33,120 nt of DNA from Ruminococcus sp. (lineage in GTDB: Bacteria; Bacillota; Clostridia; Oscillospirales; Acutalibacteraceae), in assembly GCA_017416065.1 (NCBI GenBank), contig JAFQDM010000034.1, positions 1 to 33,120 on the forward strand, written 5' to 3'. This document shows positions 7,869 through 15,320 of the stretch, one piece after another. Both the position numbers and the translations under genes were made by a program. The notes under the pieces were generated by a model. The model ran no database searches and had not been told where the DNA came from. It saw only the letters and a list, made by a program, of their open reading frames with translations. Each line of letters begins with the position of its first letter. Within the stretch, counting starts at the first letter, position 1.

Positions 7869-8301
7869 TGCGGCCTCTGCGGATTATGGCTTTCTCCAGG
7901 GTCACCGTGGTGCCCTTGCCCTCTTTTGAGCGAACGCTCACCTTGTCCATAAAGCTCTGCATCACAGCAAAGCCCAGCCCTGCCCTGTCCTCTCCTCCTG
8001 TGGTAAAGAGAGGCTCCATTGCCCTGGGCACGTTTTCTATTCCGCAGCCTTTGTCCCGTATTCTGATTATAACTCTGCCTGTATCCGTGATCTGAGCATG
8101 TATGTACACAGTACCCGAAGCATCTCCGTAAGCGTGAACGATAACGTTCGTGACTGCCTCTGATACGGCGGTTTTTATGTCTGAAAGCTCCGAGACCGTA
8201 GGGTCAAGGCTCATCACAAAAGCCGCCACCGCACTGCGTGCAAAGCCTTCATTGATGCTCCTTGACTCAAAGGAGAGCTTCATCTCATTTTGAATATTCA
8301 T
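7852..8301 (-). CDS. spoIIAB: Anti-sigma F factor / serine kinase SpoIIAB
   Basis: A 149-residue GHKL-type ATPase that binds sigma F and phosphorylates SpoIIAA. The N-box SEAVTNVIVHAY (47-58), the G1 box DKGCGI (83-88) and the G2 box AGLGFAVM (107-114) are all present, so kinase activity should be intact. Its ATG overlaps the spoIIAA stop by one base (TAATG), and its own end overlaps sigF by 17 bp, indicating translational coupling that keeps the three proteins in proportion. The length matches the family. Confidence 0.96.
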   Translation of the reverse strand: MNIQNEMKLSFESRSINEGFARSAVAAFVMSLDPTVSELSDIKTAVSEAVTNVIVHAYGDASGTVYIHAQITDTGRVIIRIRDKGCGIENVPRAMEPLFTTGGEDRAGLGFAVMQSFMDKVSVRSKEGKGTTVTLEKAIIRRGRNDSRR

Positions 8302-8600
8302 TACATTACCCCCAATCTTTCAAGTCCCGAAAGACGAAACACCCTGCTGATATTTTCAGGTACGTTCACAACCTGCAATCTGCCTCCCAAAAGGGACATC
8401 TGCCTGTATCTGCCCATAACAAGTCCCACTCCTGAGCTGTCCATAAATCTGACATCCTCAAAATCCAGTTTCAAAAGCGCAGGTCGCTCCTGCTCAGCAC
8501 GGGCATCGATCTGCTTGCGTATTTCTGAGCATTTGTGGTGGTCAAGCTCTCCGGTCAGGAAAACCGTCAGGTTTTTTTCATCACTTTGCATTTTAAGCAT
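8301..8600 (-). CDS. spoIIAA: Anti-anti-sigma F factor SpoIIAA
   Basis: A 99-residue STAS-domain protein and first gene of the spoIIA operon. Unphosphorylated SpoIIAA binds SpoIIAB and frees sigma F in the forespore. The phospho-acceptor motif MDSSGVGL is at 53-60, with Ser55/Ser56 at the position modified by SpoIIAB in Bacillus. The ATG at 8600 has GGGAAG upstream; an ATG three codons later is possible. The usual sigma H promoter could not be identified with confidence. Confidence 0.95.
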   Translation of the reverse strand: MLKMQSDEKNLTVFLTGELDHHKCSEIRKQIDARAEQERPALLKLDFEDVRFMDSSGVGLVMGRYRQMSLLGGRLQVVNVPENISRVFRLSGLERLGVM

Positions 8601-8618
8601 TTTTTCACTTCCCGAATA

Positions 8619-8657
8619 AAAATAAAATAGCCCATACCTATTGTAATAAGTATGGGC
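8619..8657 (-). terminator. Terminator between folC and spoIIA
   Basis: GCCCATAC (8630-8637) pairs with GTATGGGC (8650-8657), and the - strand continues TATTTTATTTTTA. It ends the leftward holB-to-folC transcription before spoIIA, so spoIIA probably has its own promoter within the same short gap. Confidence 0.7.
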
Positions 8658-8696
8658 ATTAAAAGCTTTGGTTATTCTGTTGTCGCAAAATAGGCT

Positions 8697-9989
8697 TTAT
8701 TGACCGTCTGCGCAGTATCTGAGAGCATAGGGTCGGATCTGACCTGCAAGGTAGAGTGAGCCGCACACGCACAGATGCACCCCCTTCTTCTTTGCAAGCT
8801 CAAAGGCTTTCAGCAAAGCCTTTTGCACGTCGTCACAAGGGGTTACGTTCTCAAAGTGCTCCCTTGCCGTCTGAGCCATCTGTGCAGAGCTCATTGCACG
8901 GGGATTATCTATGGGCACCGTGTACACGGCATCAAAAAGCCCCTCGATGTATAGGAGAGAGGATCTGCTGTCTTTATCTGCGAGCATACCTATCACAAGC
9001 ACTCCCTTTTTGTTCGGGAAAAAGCTTTTTACCCCCTGAGCAAAGGCGCGCATACCGTCAGGATTGTGAGCACCGTCTATAACTACTGCAGGGTCTGAGC
9101 TGATAACCTCAAAGCGGGCGGGGTGCCTTGCACTCTCTACACCCTCCTTTATACTCTGCAGGGTAACGCGGTCAAGGGTATCCCTTAAAAGCTCCAGGGC
9201 ACACAAGGCGGTCTTCAGATTCTGAACCTGGTGGTTGCCTGCAAGGGGCAACAGGATCTGCTGACCCTTATACTCAAAAGGAGTTCCTTTGAGTGAACCC
9301 TCCGCAGTATTTACAGGCAGAGCATCTGAAAAACTAAGCGGCACGCCCTTTTCTTTGCAGACCCTTCTTATCACCTCATCGGTCTCTGTGAGGCTGTGGG
9401 TTGCCGCAACCCTTGTGCCCTCCTTGATGATGCCGCATTTTTCATAGGCTATCTTCTCCGGAGTATCTCCAAGCACGTCCGTATGGTCAAGAGACAGGCT
9501 GGTGAGCACACAGCACAGAGGGGGATTGATCACGTTTGTGGAGTCAAGGCGACCGCCGAGGCCTACCTCAAGCACAACCACCTCACAGCCTGCGCGCCTG
9601 AAGCACTCAAAGCCCACGGCTGTTACAAACTCGAACTCTGTGATGATGATATCCTGAGCGTTTAATTTTTCTACAAAAGAAAATGCATACTCTGCAACCT
9701 GCGCAAGCTCCCCGTGAGAAACGGGGATATTATTGATCTGTATCCGTTCGCAGAAATCCGTAATGTACGGAGAGGTGAAAAGTCCTGTTTTGTAGCCTGA
9801 TGCCTTCAGCACAGAGGACAGAATTGCACAGACAGAGCCCTTGCCGTTGGTGCCTGCCACGTGGATGAACTCAAGCTCATCCTGAGGGTTGCCCATCATT
9901 TGAAGGAGCATTCTGACCCTGTCAAGCCCCGGACGGGAGCCGAATTTGTTCAGAGCGTGGATCCTCTCCAGAATTTCACTGTATCCCAT
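8697..9989 (-). CDS. folC: Folylpolyglutamate synthase / dihydrofolate synthase
   Basis: A 430-residue Mur-ligase-family enzyme that adds glutamate to dihydropteroate or to folates with ATP, making and retaining folate in the cell. The P-loop GTNGKGS is at 46-52. The Mur-type central domain (VVLEVGLGGRLDSTN) and the C-terminal domain entry (VIDGAHNPDG) are clear. Its ATG overlaps the rsmI stop by one base (TAATG), so the two are co-translated. No other folate gene lies nearby; its link with rsmI looks like operon packing rather than a shared pathway. Confidence 0.96.
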   Translation of the reverse strand: MGYSEILERIHALNKFGSRPGLDRVRMLLQMMGNPQDELEFIHVAGTNGKGSVCAILSSVLKASGYKTGLFTSPYITDFCERIQINNIPVSHGELAQVAEYAFSFVEKLNAQDIIITEFEFVTAVGFECFRRAGCEVVVLEVGLGGRLDSTNVINPPLCCVLTSLSLDHTDVLGDTPEKIAYEKCGIIKEGTRVAATHSLTETDEVIRRVCKEKGVPLSFSDALPVNTAEGSLKGTPFEYKGQQILLPLAGNHQVQNLKTALCALELLRDTLDRVTLQSIKEGVESARHPARFEVISSDPAVVIDGAHNPDGMRAFAQGVKSFFPNKKGVLVIGMLADKDSRSSLLYIEGLFDAVYTVPIDNPRAMSSAQMAQTAREHFENVTPCDDVQKALLKAFELAKKKGVHLCVCGSLYLAGQIRPYALRYCADGQ

Positions 9990-10825
9990 TATATCAATTC
10001 CCTGTAAATATCGTTCTTTTTAAGCCCCGTGGCTAAGGCGGCATCCTTTGCCGCTTGGGTAGGCTTTGCGCCGTCTTCTATCATTTTCCTTGCCATCTCT
10101 ACCGCTTCTGAAAGAGTAAATTCCTGCTTGCACTCAAGGCTTCCTCCCTCAAGTATGAGCACCATCTCTCCCTTAAGGGAGCCGTCGGCATAGACCTCTG
10201 CCGCTTCCCTCGTGTTGGTGCGGATGACCTCCTCGTGGAGCTTTGTGATCTCCCTTACTATGGTAAGCTTTCTTTCTCCAAAGGCTGAATACAGATCCCT
10301 GAGGGTATTGGGAAGCTTGTGGGGCGCTTCGTAGAAGATCATGGTGCGTCTTTCTGTCTGCAGGGCTTCCAGATGCTCTTTTCTGCTTTTTTTGTTAACA
10401 GAGAGAAATCCCTCAAAAGTAAACCTGCCCGTAGAAAGTCCGGACACGCAAAGTGCCGAAATAACAGCAGAGGGTCCCGGCACCACTCGGGTGGGGATGC
10501 CAAGCTCTGCGCATTGACGCACAAGCTCCTCTCCCGGGTCAGAGATGCAGGGCATTCCCGCATCCGTCACCACGGCACAGCTCTCACCCTTGAGTATTCT
10601 TTGGCAGATAAGCTCACCTCTCTGCTGTTTGTTGTGCTCAAAGTAGCTTATCATGGGCTTTTTTATTCCCAGGTGGTTGAGAAGCTTCACCGTGACCCTT
10701 GTATCCTCTGCGGCAATGAAGTCCACCTCCTCCAGAGTCTGTGCGGCTCTGGGGCTTAAGTCAGACAGGTTGCCGATGGGAGTTCCCACCACGTATAAAA
10801 TTCCTTTATTTTCTGTATTTTCCAT
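9989..10825 (-). CDS. rsmI: 16S rRNA (cytidine-1402 2'-O)-methyltransferase RsmI
   Basis: A 278-residue tetrapyrrole-methylase-fold protein. RsmI methylates the ribose of C1402 in the ribosomal P site using S-adenosylmethionine. Family motifs are VGTPIGNLSDLS near the N-terminus, AEDTR, VTDAGMPCISDPG and VVPGPSA. The length is typical. It lies one base after the stop of the trmN6-like gene, the same neighbour order as yabB-yabC in Bacillus. Confidence 0.96.
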   Translation of the reverse strand: MENTENKGILYVVGTPIGNLSDLSPRAAQTLEEVDFIAAEDTRVTVKLLNHLGIKKPMISYFEHNKQQRGELICQRILKGESCAVVTDAGMPCISDPGEELVRQCAELGIPTRVVPGPSAVISALCVSGLSTGRFTFEGFLSVNKKSRKEHLEALQTERRTMIFYEAPHKLPNTLRDLYSAFGERKLTIVREITKLHEEVIRTNTREAAEVYADGSLKGEMVLILEGGSLECKQEFTLSEAVEMARKMIEDGAKPTQAAKDAALATGLKKNDIYRELI

Positions 10826-10826
10826 A

Positions 10827-11576
10827 TTATTTACTCCCTGCTCCCTCTTTGTAGCATCCGTAAATATCGTTCATTTCTTTGGTAAAGCCGCCGCTTTCCT
10901 CCTCCACAACAAGCACAGGCTCCACCACAAGGTTGCCCTGCTTTGCGCCGCGCTTACCCTCAAGGAGGAAAAGCTTGGGAGCCTTTGAAAGCTTACCCTG
11001 CACAAGCCTGAGGCGCTTTGGCTCCACGTCGTATCTGCGCATAAGCTCCATGGCATCCGTGAGCCGTTCGGGACGCTGGCAGATGCACAGCCTGCCCGAA
11101 AACTGCAGAAGCTTTGCACCCACGGCAATAACGTCCTCCAGGGTGCAGCCCTGCTCGTGCCGAGCAAAGAGCTCGTGCTCCTCTGCACTTCTGACTCCGC
11201 CACCCGAAAGCTTGTATGGAGGGTTGCAGGTCACAAGGTCAAAGGCGCCAAAGGGCACCTTACCACGGAGATCTTTGAGGTCTGCGCAAACGGGGGTTAT
11301 TATTTCCGCAAAAGAATTATGCTGTACACTTCTGCTCAGCATATCTGCTCCCTGCGGGAAAATCTCCACAGCGTACACCTGCTTTGGAGGATTATGCCGC
11401 ATCCACAGCATGGGTATTGTGCCGCAGCCTGTGCACAGGTCCACCGCTTTGTCTGTTTTTTTGTGCCTTGCAAAATCCGCAAGGAGGATGGTATCCGTTG
11501 TAAAATGAAAATCATCACTTACAATGATCTCCACGCCATTGCCCAAGGGTTCAAAACGTTCGTCCTCTTTGAGCAT
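10827..11576 (-). CDS. trmN6: tRNA1(Val) A37 N6-methyltransferase family protein
   Basis: A 249-residue class I methyltransferase (YabB/TrmN6 family). The start at 11576 has GGAGGT upstream; the longer open frame to 11621 lacks a ribosome site. The SAM-binding motif VDLCTGCGTIPMLW and the N6-adenine methylase catalytic motif NPPY are both present. The family methylates A37 of tRNA-Val in E. coli; the exact target in Firmicutes is less certain. It lies directly before rsmI, as in Bacillus. Confidence 0.88.
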   Translation of the reverse strand: MLKEDERFEPLGNGVEIIVSDDFHFTTDTILLADFARHKKTDKAVDLCTGCGTIPMLWMRHNPPKQVYAVEIFPQGADMLSRSVQHNSFAEIITPVCADLKDLRGKVPFGAFDLVTCNPPYKLSGGGVRSAEEHELFARHEQGCTLEDVIAVGAKLLQFSGRLCICQRPERLTDAMELMRRYDVEPKRLRLVQGKLSKAPKLFLLEGKRGAKQGNLVVEPVLVVEEESGGFTKEMNDIYGCYKEGAGSK

Positions 11577-11616
11577 TGCGGCACCTCCGATCGTAAAAAT
11601 CCGTATATAGAAGAAC

Positions 11617-11649
11617 AGCACCCCAAAACGGAAGACCGTGCGGGGTGCA
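11617..11649 (-). terminator. Hairpin after the ferredoxin gene, probable terminator
   Basis: GCACCCC (11618-11624) pairs with GGGGTGC (11642-11648), and an inner ACGG-AAGA-CCGT hairpin stacks inside. On the - strand only a weak T-rich tract (TGTTCTTCT) follows. It may attenuate rather than fully stop transcription into trmN6. Confidence 0.45.
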
Positions 11650-11669
11650 GTTACATTTCTCTGTGAGAA

Positions 11670-11840
11670 TTACTCTGCCTGGGGAGCATCTACGGGGCAA
11701 ACATCTGCGCAAGCACCGCAATCTGCACAAGCATCAGCGTCGATAACATACTTGCCGTCGCCCTCGGAGATAGCACCGCAGGGGCACTCGTCTGCGCATG
11801 CGCCGCAGGAAATGCAGTCATCGTTGATAATATATGCCAT
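11670..11840 (-). CDS. Small 2[4Fe-4S] ferredoxin
   Basis: A 56-residue protein starting at 11840 with AAGGAGG 8 bases upstream. Two complete CxxCxxCxxxCP motifs (residues 9-20 and 37-48) bind two [4Fe-4S] clusters, and the length and symmetry are those of clostridial low-potential ferredoxins used for electron transfer in fermentation. The - strand frame is short and easily missed. It sits between ricT and the trmN6-like gene, where Bacillus carries yabA. It appears to have its own promoter, so it is probably an insertion into the block rather than a functional partner. Confidence 0.95.
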   Translation of the reverse strand: MAYIINDDCISCGACADECPCGAISEGDGKYVIDADACADCGACADVCPVDAPQAE

Positions 11841-11873
11841 GTCAGAAACCTCCTTGATTTATTTTCGACTACT

Positions 11874-11901
11874 ATTGTAGCACAAATTTTCAAAAAAGCA
11901 A
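11874..11901 (-). promoter_or_regulatory. Possible promoter of the ferredoxin gene
   Basis: On the - strand, TTGCTT (11901-11896) and TACAAT (11879-11874) are spaced by 16 bases, about 34 bases before the ATG. The match to sigma A consensus is moderate. Confidence 0.4.
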
Positions 11902-11996
11902 TTACTTCTGCACATTTTTCTTAAATTCCCTTGAATTTTTAATAAAATGCAGAAAACCTTGCATAATTTGTTGCATAAAAGGAAAAACCTCGGGTA

Positions 11997-12863
11997 TTAC
12001 TCCAGACCCTTGAGCTCCTCAAGCTCCTTTTTGTCCACACGGATGTGTCCGTCTTTAATTATACGCACATCCTTCACCTTAAATGACTGGGGAGCCGCCT
12101 CGGGGGGAGTATTGTCCATCTTGACCTTGAGGGTGCCTGTAAGCAGAGAGACCTCCACAACAGTACCCTTGCCCTGAGGAGTTTTGACTATAGCACCGTA
12201 CTTGGGAGTATTCCTGAGCAGGTCCGTGTATGCCTCCTGCTCGTATTTAAGGCAGCACATAAGTCTGCCGCAGGTGCCGGATATCTTAACAGGAGAGAGA
12301 GAAAGCCCCTGCTCCTTTGCCATTTTGATGGAAACAGGCTGAAACTCGCCCAGAAACCTTGAGCAGCAGAATTCCTTGCCGCACACGCCAAGTCCGCCCA
12401 GCATCTTTGCCTCATCACGAACGCCTATCTGCCTGAGCTCGATCCTTGTTCTGAACACGGATGCAAGGTCCTTGACCAGAGCTCTGAAGTCCACTCTGCC
12501 GTCTGCAGTAAAGTAGAAGAGCACCTTGCTGCCGTCAAAGGTATATTCCACGTTCACAAGCTTCATCTCCAGCTTGTGCTCCGCGATCTTCTTCTCTGCA
12601 ATAGAGAAGGCACGCTCCTCAAGCTCATGGTTTTTCTCAAGCTTTTTAAGGTCTGCCTCTGTAGCTCTGCGGATGATGCTCTTTAAGGGATGCACTATCT
12701 CCTCCTCTGCAACCTGCTTGTTGCCTGAGGCAATCTCTCCGCACTCTACCCCTCGGGCAGTCTCTACGATTACCATTTCTCCCGCTTTGTAGGTATCCTC
12801 ACCGGGATCAAAGAAATATATCTTGCCCACTTCCTTGAAGCGGACTCCAACTACGTTGCACAT
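11997..12863 (-). CDS. ricT: RicT/YaaT-type PSP1 domain Fe-S protein
   Basis: A 288-residue PSP1-domain protein. The start at 12863 has AGGAGG upstream and overlaps the end of holB by 13 bp. Six cysteines in two clusters (Cys161, 166, 167 in VCGKEFCC and Cys198, 203, 204 in TCGRLMCC) match the iron-sulfur ligands of RicT. In Bacillus RicT works with RicA and RicF to direct RNase Y mRNA processing and affects sporulation and competence. The holB-ricT order is conserved. RicA and RicF are not in this window. Confidence 0.92.
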   Translation of the reverse strand: MCNVVGVRFKEVGKIYFFDPGEDTYKAGEMVIVETARGVECGEIASGNKQVAEEEIVHPLKSIIRRATEADLKKLEKNHELEERAFSIAEKKIAEHKLEMKLVNVEYTFDGSKVLFYFTADGRVDFRALVKDLASVFRTRIELRQIGVRDEAKMLGGLGVCGKEFCCSRFLGEFQPVSIKMAKEQGLSLSPVKISGTCGRLMCCLKYEQEAYTDLLRNTPKYGAIVKTPQGKGTVVEVSLLTGTLKVKMDNTPPEAAPQSFKVKDVRIIKDGHIRVDKKELEELKGLE

Positions 12864-13717
12864 GATGTTATCCTCCTGTATTCTCCGCAAAGCCAGGTTG
12901 AAAGCAGAGTAAGCCCCACGTTGCGGTTCACTTTGCTTATGGCATCGCTTGTGGCATCCATAAGCGCGATAAGTTTTGATTTTGTAAGCTTCTTTGAAAG
13001 CACTCGGCAGACCTGATCCTCTTCTGCTCTCGGCGCATTCACAGACAAGGAGAGTGCGTCGCACAGCATACTGCGCACCACGGGAAGTATCTCCAGAGCC
13101 TTTGCCCTGGTGCTGAGCACCGCCGTTGCCTTCAGAAGCTCCAGCTCGTTTGTATCAACAATTCCTTTAAGGATATTGACTGCATCTTCGTAAATTTCGG
13201 CACTGATACTGACATCGTTCTCAAGGGTGAGTGCCGTGCACCTTGAGAGTATAGTCTGAGGCAGAGCCTTGAGACTTTCTGCCGTAAGCAGGAAGAGTAT
13301 GTTCTGAGCAGGCTCCTCCAGGGTTTTAAGGAAGGCATTGAGCGCCTCCTGATTCATCCGCTTGTCTGCATCGGTAAGGATGTACACCTTTCTGTCTGCA
13401 TCATTGGGGATTACAATGCTGTCGCGGGTGATGTTTCTTATTTCATCAACAGAGATGGAGTCGGTCTTGCCCGTGCCCTTTGCGGTGTACACGTCAATGT
13501 GATTACCGCTTTTGACCTTTATGCATGCAGAGCACTCGGTGCAGGGCTTGTCTGCCTCTTTGCACACTGCCCACATACACAAAAACCGTACGAACTCCTC
13601 TCTGGAGGCATGGCTTCCGCCTGTTATCACCAGAGCATGGGGCATTCTGCGGCTTTGCTCCATTGAAGAAAGCTGGCCTTTGAGCTCTTCTCTGAGAGAA
13701 ATTGCAGAAAAATTCAA
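12851..13717 (-). CDS. holB: DNA polymerase III delta' subunit
   Basis: A 288-residue clamp-loader AAA+ protein. Delta' is the stator that, with delta and gamma/tau, loads the sliding clamp. The degenerate P-loop (ITGGSHASRE, no GKT) is normal for delta'. A four-cysteine zinc module (Cys52, 59, 62, 65), the EEPAQNILF stretch and the SRC motif (158-160, the arginine finger) are present. The start is TTG at 13717, with GGAGG 9 bases upstream; the nearer ATG is out of frame and stops after one codon. The gene is followed by ricT with overlap. Confidence 0.92.
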   Translation of the reverse strand: MNFSAISLREELKGQLSSMEQSRRMPHALVITGGSHASREEFVRFLCMWAVCKEADKPCTECSACIKVKSGNHIDVYTAKGTGKTDSISVDEIRNITRDSIVIPNDADRKVYILTDADKRMNQEALNAFLKTLEEPAQNILFLLTAESLKALPQTILSRCTALTLENDVSISAEIYEDAVNILKGIVDTNELELLKATAVLSTRAKALEILPVVRSMLCDALSLSVNAPRAEEDQVCRVLSKKLTKSKLIALMDATSDAISKVNRNVGLTLLSTWLCGEYRRITSCAT

Positions 13718-13791
13718 AACATCCCACCTCCTCGGACCTGTTGCCGAATGTTATTGTATCATAAAATAAAAATAATTTCTACTGAAAAATC

Positions 13792-14262
13792 TTAACTGTT
13801 TTTTGAAAGGCAATTTATAAGGATTCCCTTGTCATTAATATCCACCAGCGCATAGGTGCCTCCCCAGCCCTTAAGGGAGCCCGGATTGAGCATATACAGC
13901 CCGTCGTCGTAAATTTCCGTCTGCACGTGAGTGTGGCCGAATAGTACCATATCTGCCCCTTGCTCACGGGCAGACAGGGACAGAGCGTACAGGTCGCTCT
14001 TTACGTTATAAAGATGACCGTGGGTAACAAATATCTTCTTGCCCTCAAGGGTGATGCTCTCTGCATATGGGACATCTGTGCAAAAATCGCAGTTACCACG
14101 CACGCTTATGAACATTTTGGAGGGAAACAGATGGGCGACCTCCTGCACGTCGCTTGCGCCGTCACCGCAATGAATGACCACCTGAGCCGTGCTGTTGGTG
14201 CGCAAAAGCTCCAAGAGGCTGTGCACGTCCCCGTGGGTATCGGAAACAACTAAAATTCGCAT
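13792..14262 (-). CDS. YfcE-family metallophosphoesterase
   Basis: A 156-residue calcineurin-like phosphoesterase. The ATG at 14262 is preferred because GGAAAGG precedes it; an in-frame ATG six codons upstream has no ribosome site. Metal-binding motifs in order: SDTHG at the N-terminus, HCGD, RGNCD, THGH and GHTH, giving the full two-metal centre. The family hydrolyses phosphodiesters (YfcE, MJ0936); the natural substrate is unknown. It diverges from the small-gene operon at 14322, sharing a 59-bp promoter region. Confidence 0.88.
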   Translation of the reverse strand: MRILVVSDTHGDVHSLLELLRTNSTAQVVIHCGDGASDVQEVAHLFPSKMFISVRGNCDFCTDVPYAESITLEGKKIFVTHGHLYNVKSDLYALSLSAREQGADMVLFGHTHVQTEIYDDGLYMLNPGSLKGWGGTYALVDINDKGILINCLSKNS

Positions 14263-14321
14263 ATTCTGCCTTTCCGTCATATTATGGTAATGACCGTCAT
14301 AGTATAAAGGGAGGTGTTATC

Positions 14322-14561
14322 ATGGCAAGTTCTGACAACAAAAATGAGATAATGCAGGAGCTTTCAAAGAAGCTGGGGTCTTCCCCCGCAGAGCTTGAAA
14401 ACTCTGCAAAAAGCGGAAACATTGAGGGTATCATCAAAAAACTGAACCCTGCTCAGCAGGCAAAGGTTAGAAGTCTGCTGGAAAACCCCGAGGAAACGCG
14501 AAAGCTTATGGAGAATCCTCAGGTGCAGGCACTGCTGAGAAAGCTTAAGGGCAATGGCTGA
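14322..14561 (+). CDS. Small helical protein of unknown function (operon gene 1)
   Basis: A 79-residue soluble, charged, probably all-helical protein. GGGAGGT lies 8 bases before the ATG. It has no Cys, Trp or membrane segment. The C-terminal half resembles repeated short helices (SLLENPEETRKLMENPQVQALLRK cut at ENPEE / ENPQV). The gene overlaps the next by 8 bp, so the two are translationally coupled. I recognise no characterised family. Similar small proteins seem common in related clostridia, but this is from memory and unverified. Confidence 0.82.
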   Translation: MASSDNKNEIMQELSKKLGSSPAELENSAKSGNIEGIIKKLNPAQQAKVRSLLENPEETRKLMENPQVQALLRKLKGNG

Positions 14562-14967
14562 CCTGGAAAACGCCCTGTCGGGGATACTCTCTGACCCCAA
14601 TGCCATGATGAAGATAAAAGCCTTGGGAGAGCAGCTGGGGCTTGCAGGAAATTCTGTGCCGTCTGATGCCGCTGAGCAGGCAACAAATGACCGCAATAAC
14701 ACGTCCCACGTTGCATCTGAAAGCACTCACAGTACGAGCGGCTCTCCTTTGGAGCTGCTCACAAAGGCAGACCCTGCCATGCTCTCAAGGCTTGCGGGCT
14801 TTCTGCCCTTGCTCAACAATATGAACACCCAGGACGAAACCACGGCACTGCTCTGTGCTCTGCGCCCCTTCCTGAGCAACGAGCGCAGACGGCGCCTTGA
14901 CGATGCAGAAAAGATCCTCAGGGTTATGAGGGTACTGCCCTTTATCCGCAAATCAGGGTTATTTTGA
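14554..14967 (+). CDS. Unknown helical protein (operon gene 2)
   Basis: A 137-residue protein in three parts: an N-terminal helical stretch (DLENALSGILSDP...GEQLGLAG), a Ser/Thr/Asn-rich linker (about 35-65), and a C-terminal region of amphipathic helices with LLCALRPFLSNERRRRLDD and LRVMRVLPFI. No signal peptide or clear membrane span is present. It starts inside the end of gene 1 (8-bp overlap) and ends 14 bp before gene 3. The function is unknown. The basic, leucine-rich C-terminus could bind a partner or a membrane face. Confidence 0.8.
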   Translation: MADLENALSGILSDPNAMMKIKALGEQLGLAGNSVPSDAAEQATNDRNNTSHVASESTHSTSGSPLELLTKADPAMLSRLAGFLPLLNNMNTQDETTALLCALRPFLSNERRRRLDDAEKILRVMRVLPFIRKSGLF

Positions 14968-14981
14968 ACAGGAGGGAGTCT

Positions 14982-15284
14982 ATGGACACAATGCAAGCAG
15001 AGGCTATGCGCCGTGTAAGGGAGATGCACTCGCCGTCATCCTCCCAAAAGGAAGGAAGCATCCCACGGACTGCCCCAAGAGAGGCTCAAGGAGCCCCACG
15101 TCAAAAGGAGCATACTCCCCCTGCACCTGTGCCGCGCGAAGAATCGGAAGCTCCCATCATGCAGGGAAATCCACTCTTTGCAGACAAGGAAAAATTCCTG
15201 ATCCTGGCACTTATTATGATTCTTTCTTCAGAGGAGCAGAGTGACCCTATGCTCACCCTGGCTCTGCTGTACTTAATAATCTGA
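14982..15284 (+). CDS. Small protein with a C-terminal hydrophobic segment, unknown function (operon gene 3)
   Basis: A 100-residue protein. The ATG at 14982 has AGGAGGGA upstream; the frame also runs from a TTG at 14964. The N-terminal two-thirds is polar and Pro/Glu/Arg-rich, probably disordered. The last 35 residues contain two short hydrophobic stretches (KFLILALIMILS and LTLALLYLII) separated by an acidic turn, suggesting a membrane hairpin or a tail anchor. It is the last gene of the three-gene operon and converges on proA. Confidence 0.8.
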   Translation: MDTMQAEAMRRVREMHSPSSSQKEGSIPRTAPREAQGAPRQKEHTPPAPVPREESEAPIMQGNPLFADKEKFLILALIMILSSEEQSDPMLTLALLYLII

Positions 15285-15320
15285 ATTCAAGTTACGTAAA
15301 AAAACTTAAAAGCTCAGGGC

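Noticed and set aside
10879-11508. 209-codon + strand frame
   Set aside because: Antisense to the trmN6-like methyltransferase, Ser/Pro/Arg-rich, with no recognisable domain.
14281-14305. Sigma G-like -10 (CATAGTA) before the three-gene operon
   Set aside because: No acceptable -35 at the right distance. The -10 pattern alone is too short to trust.
15285-15320. Shared terminator between the three-gene operon and proA
   Set aside because: Only short, AT-rich or stop-overlapping inverted repeats are present; none is convincing as an intrinsic terminator.
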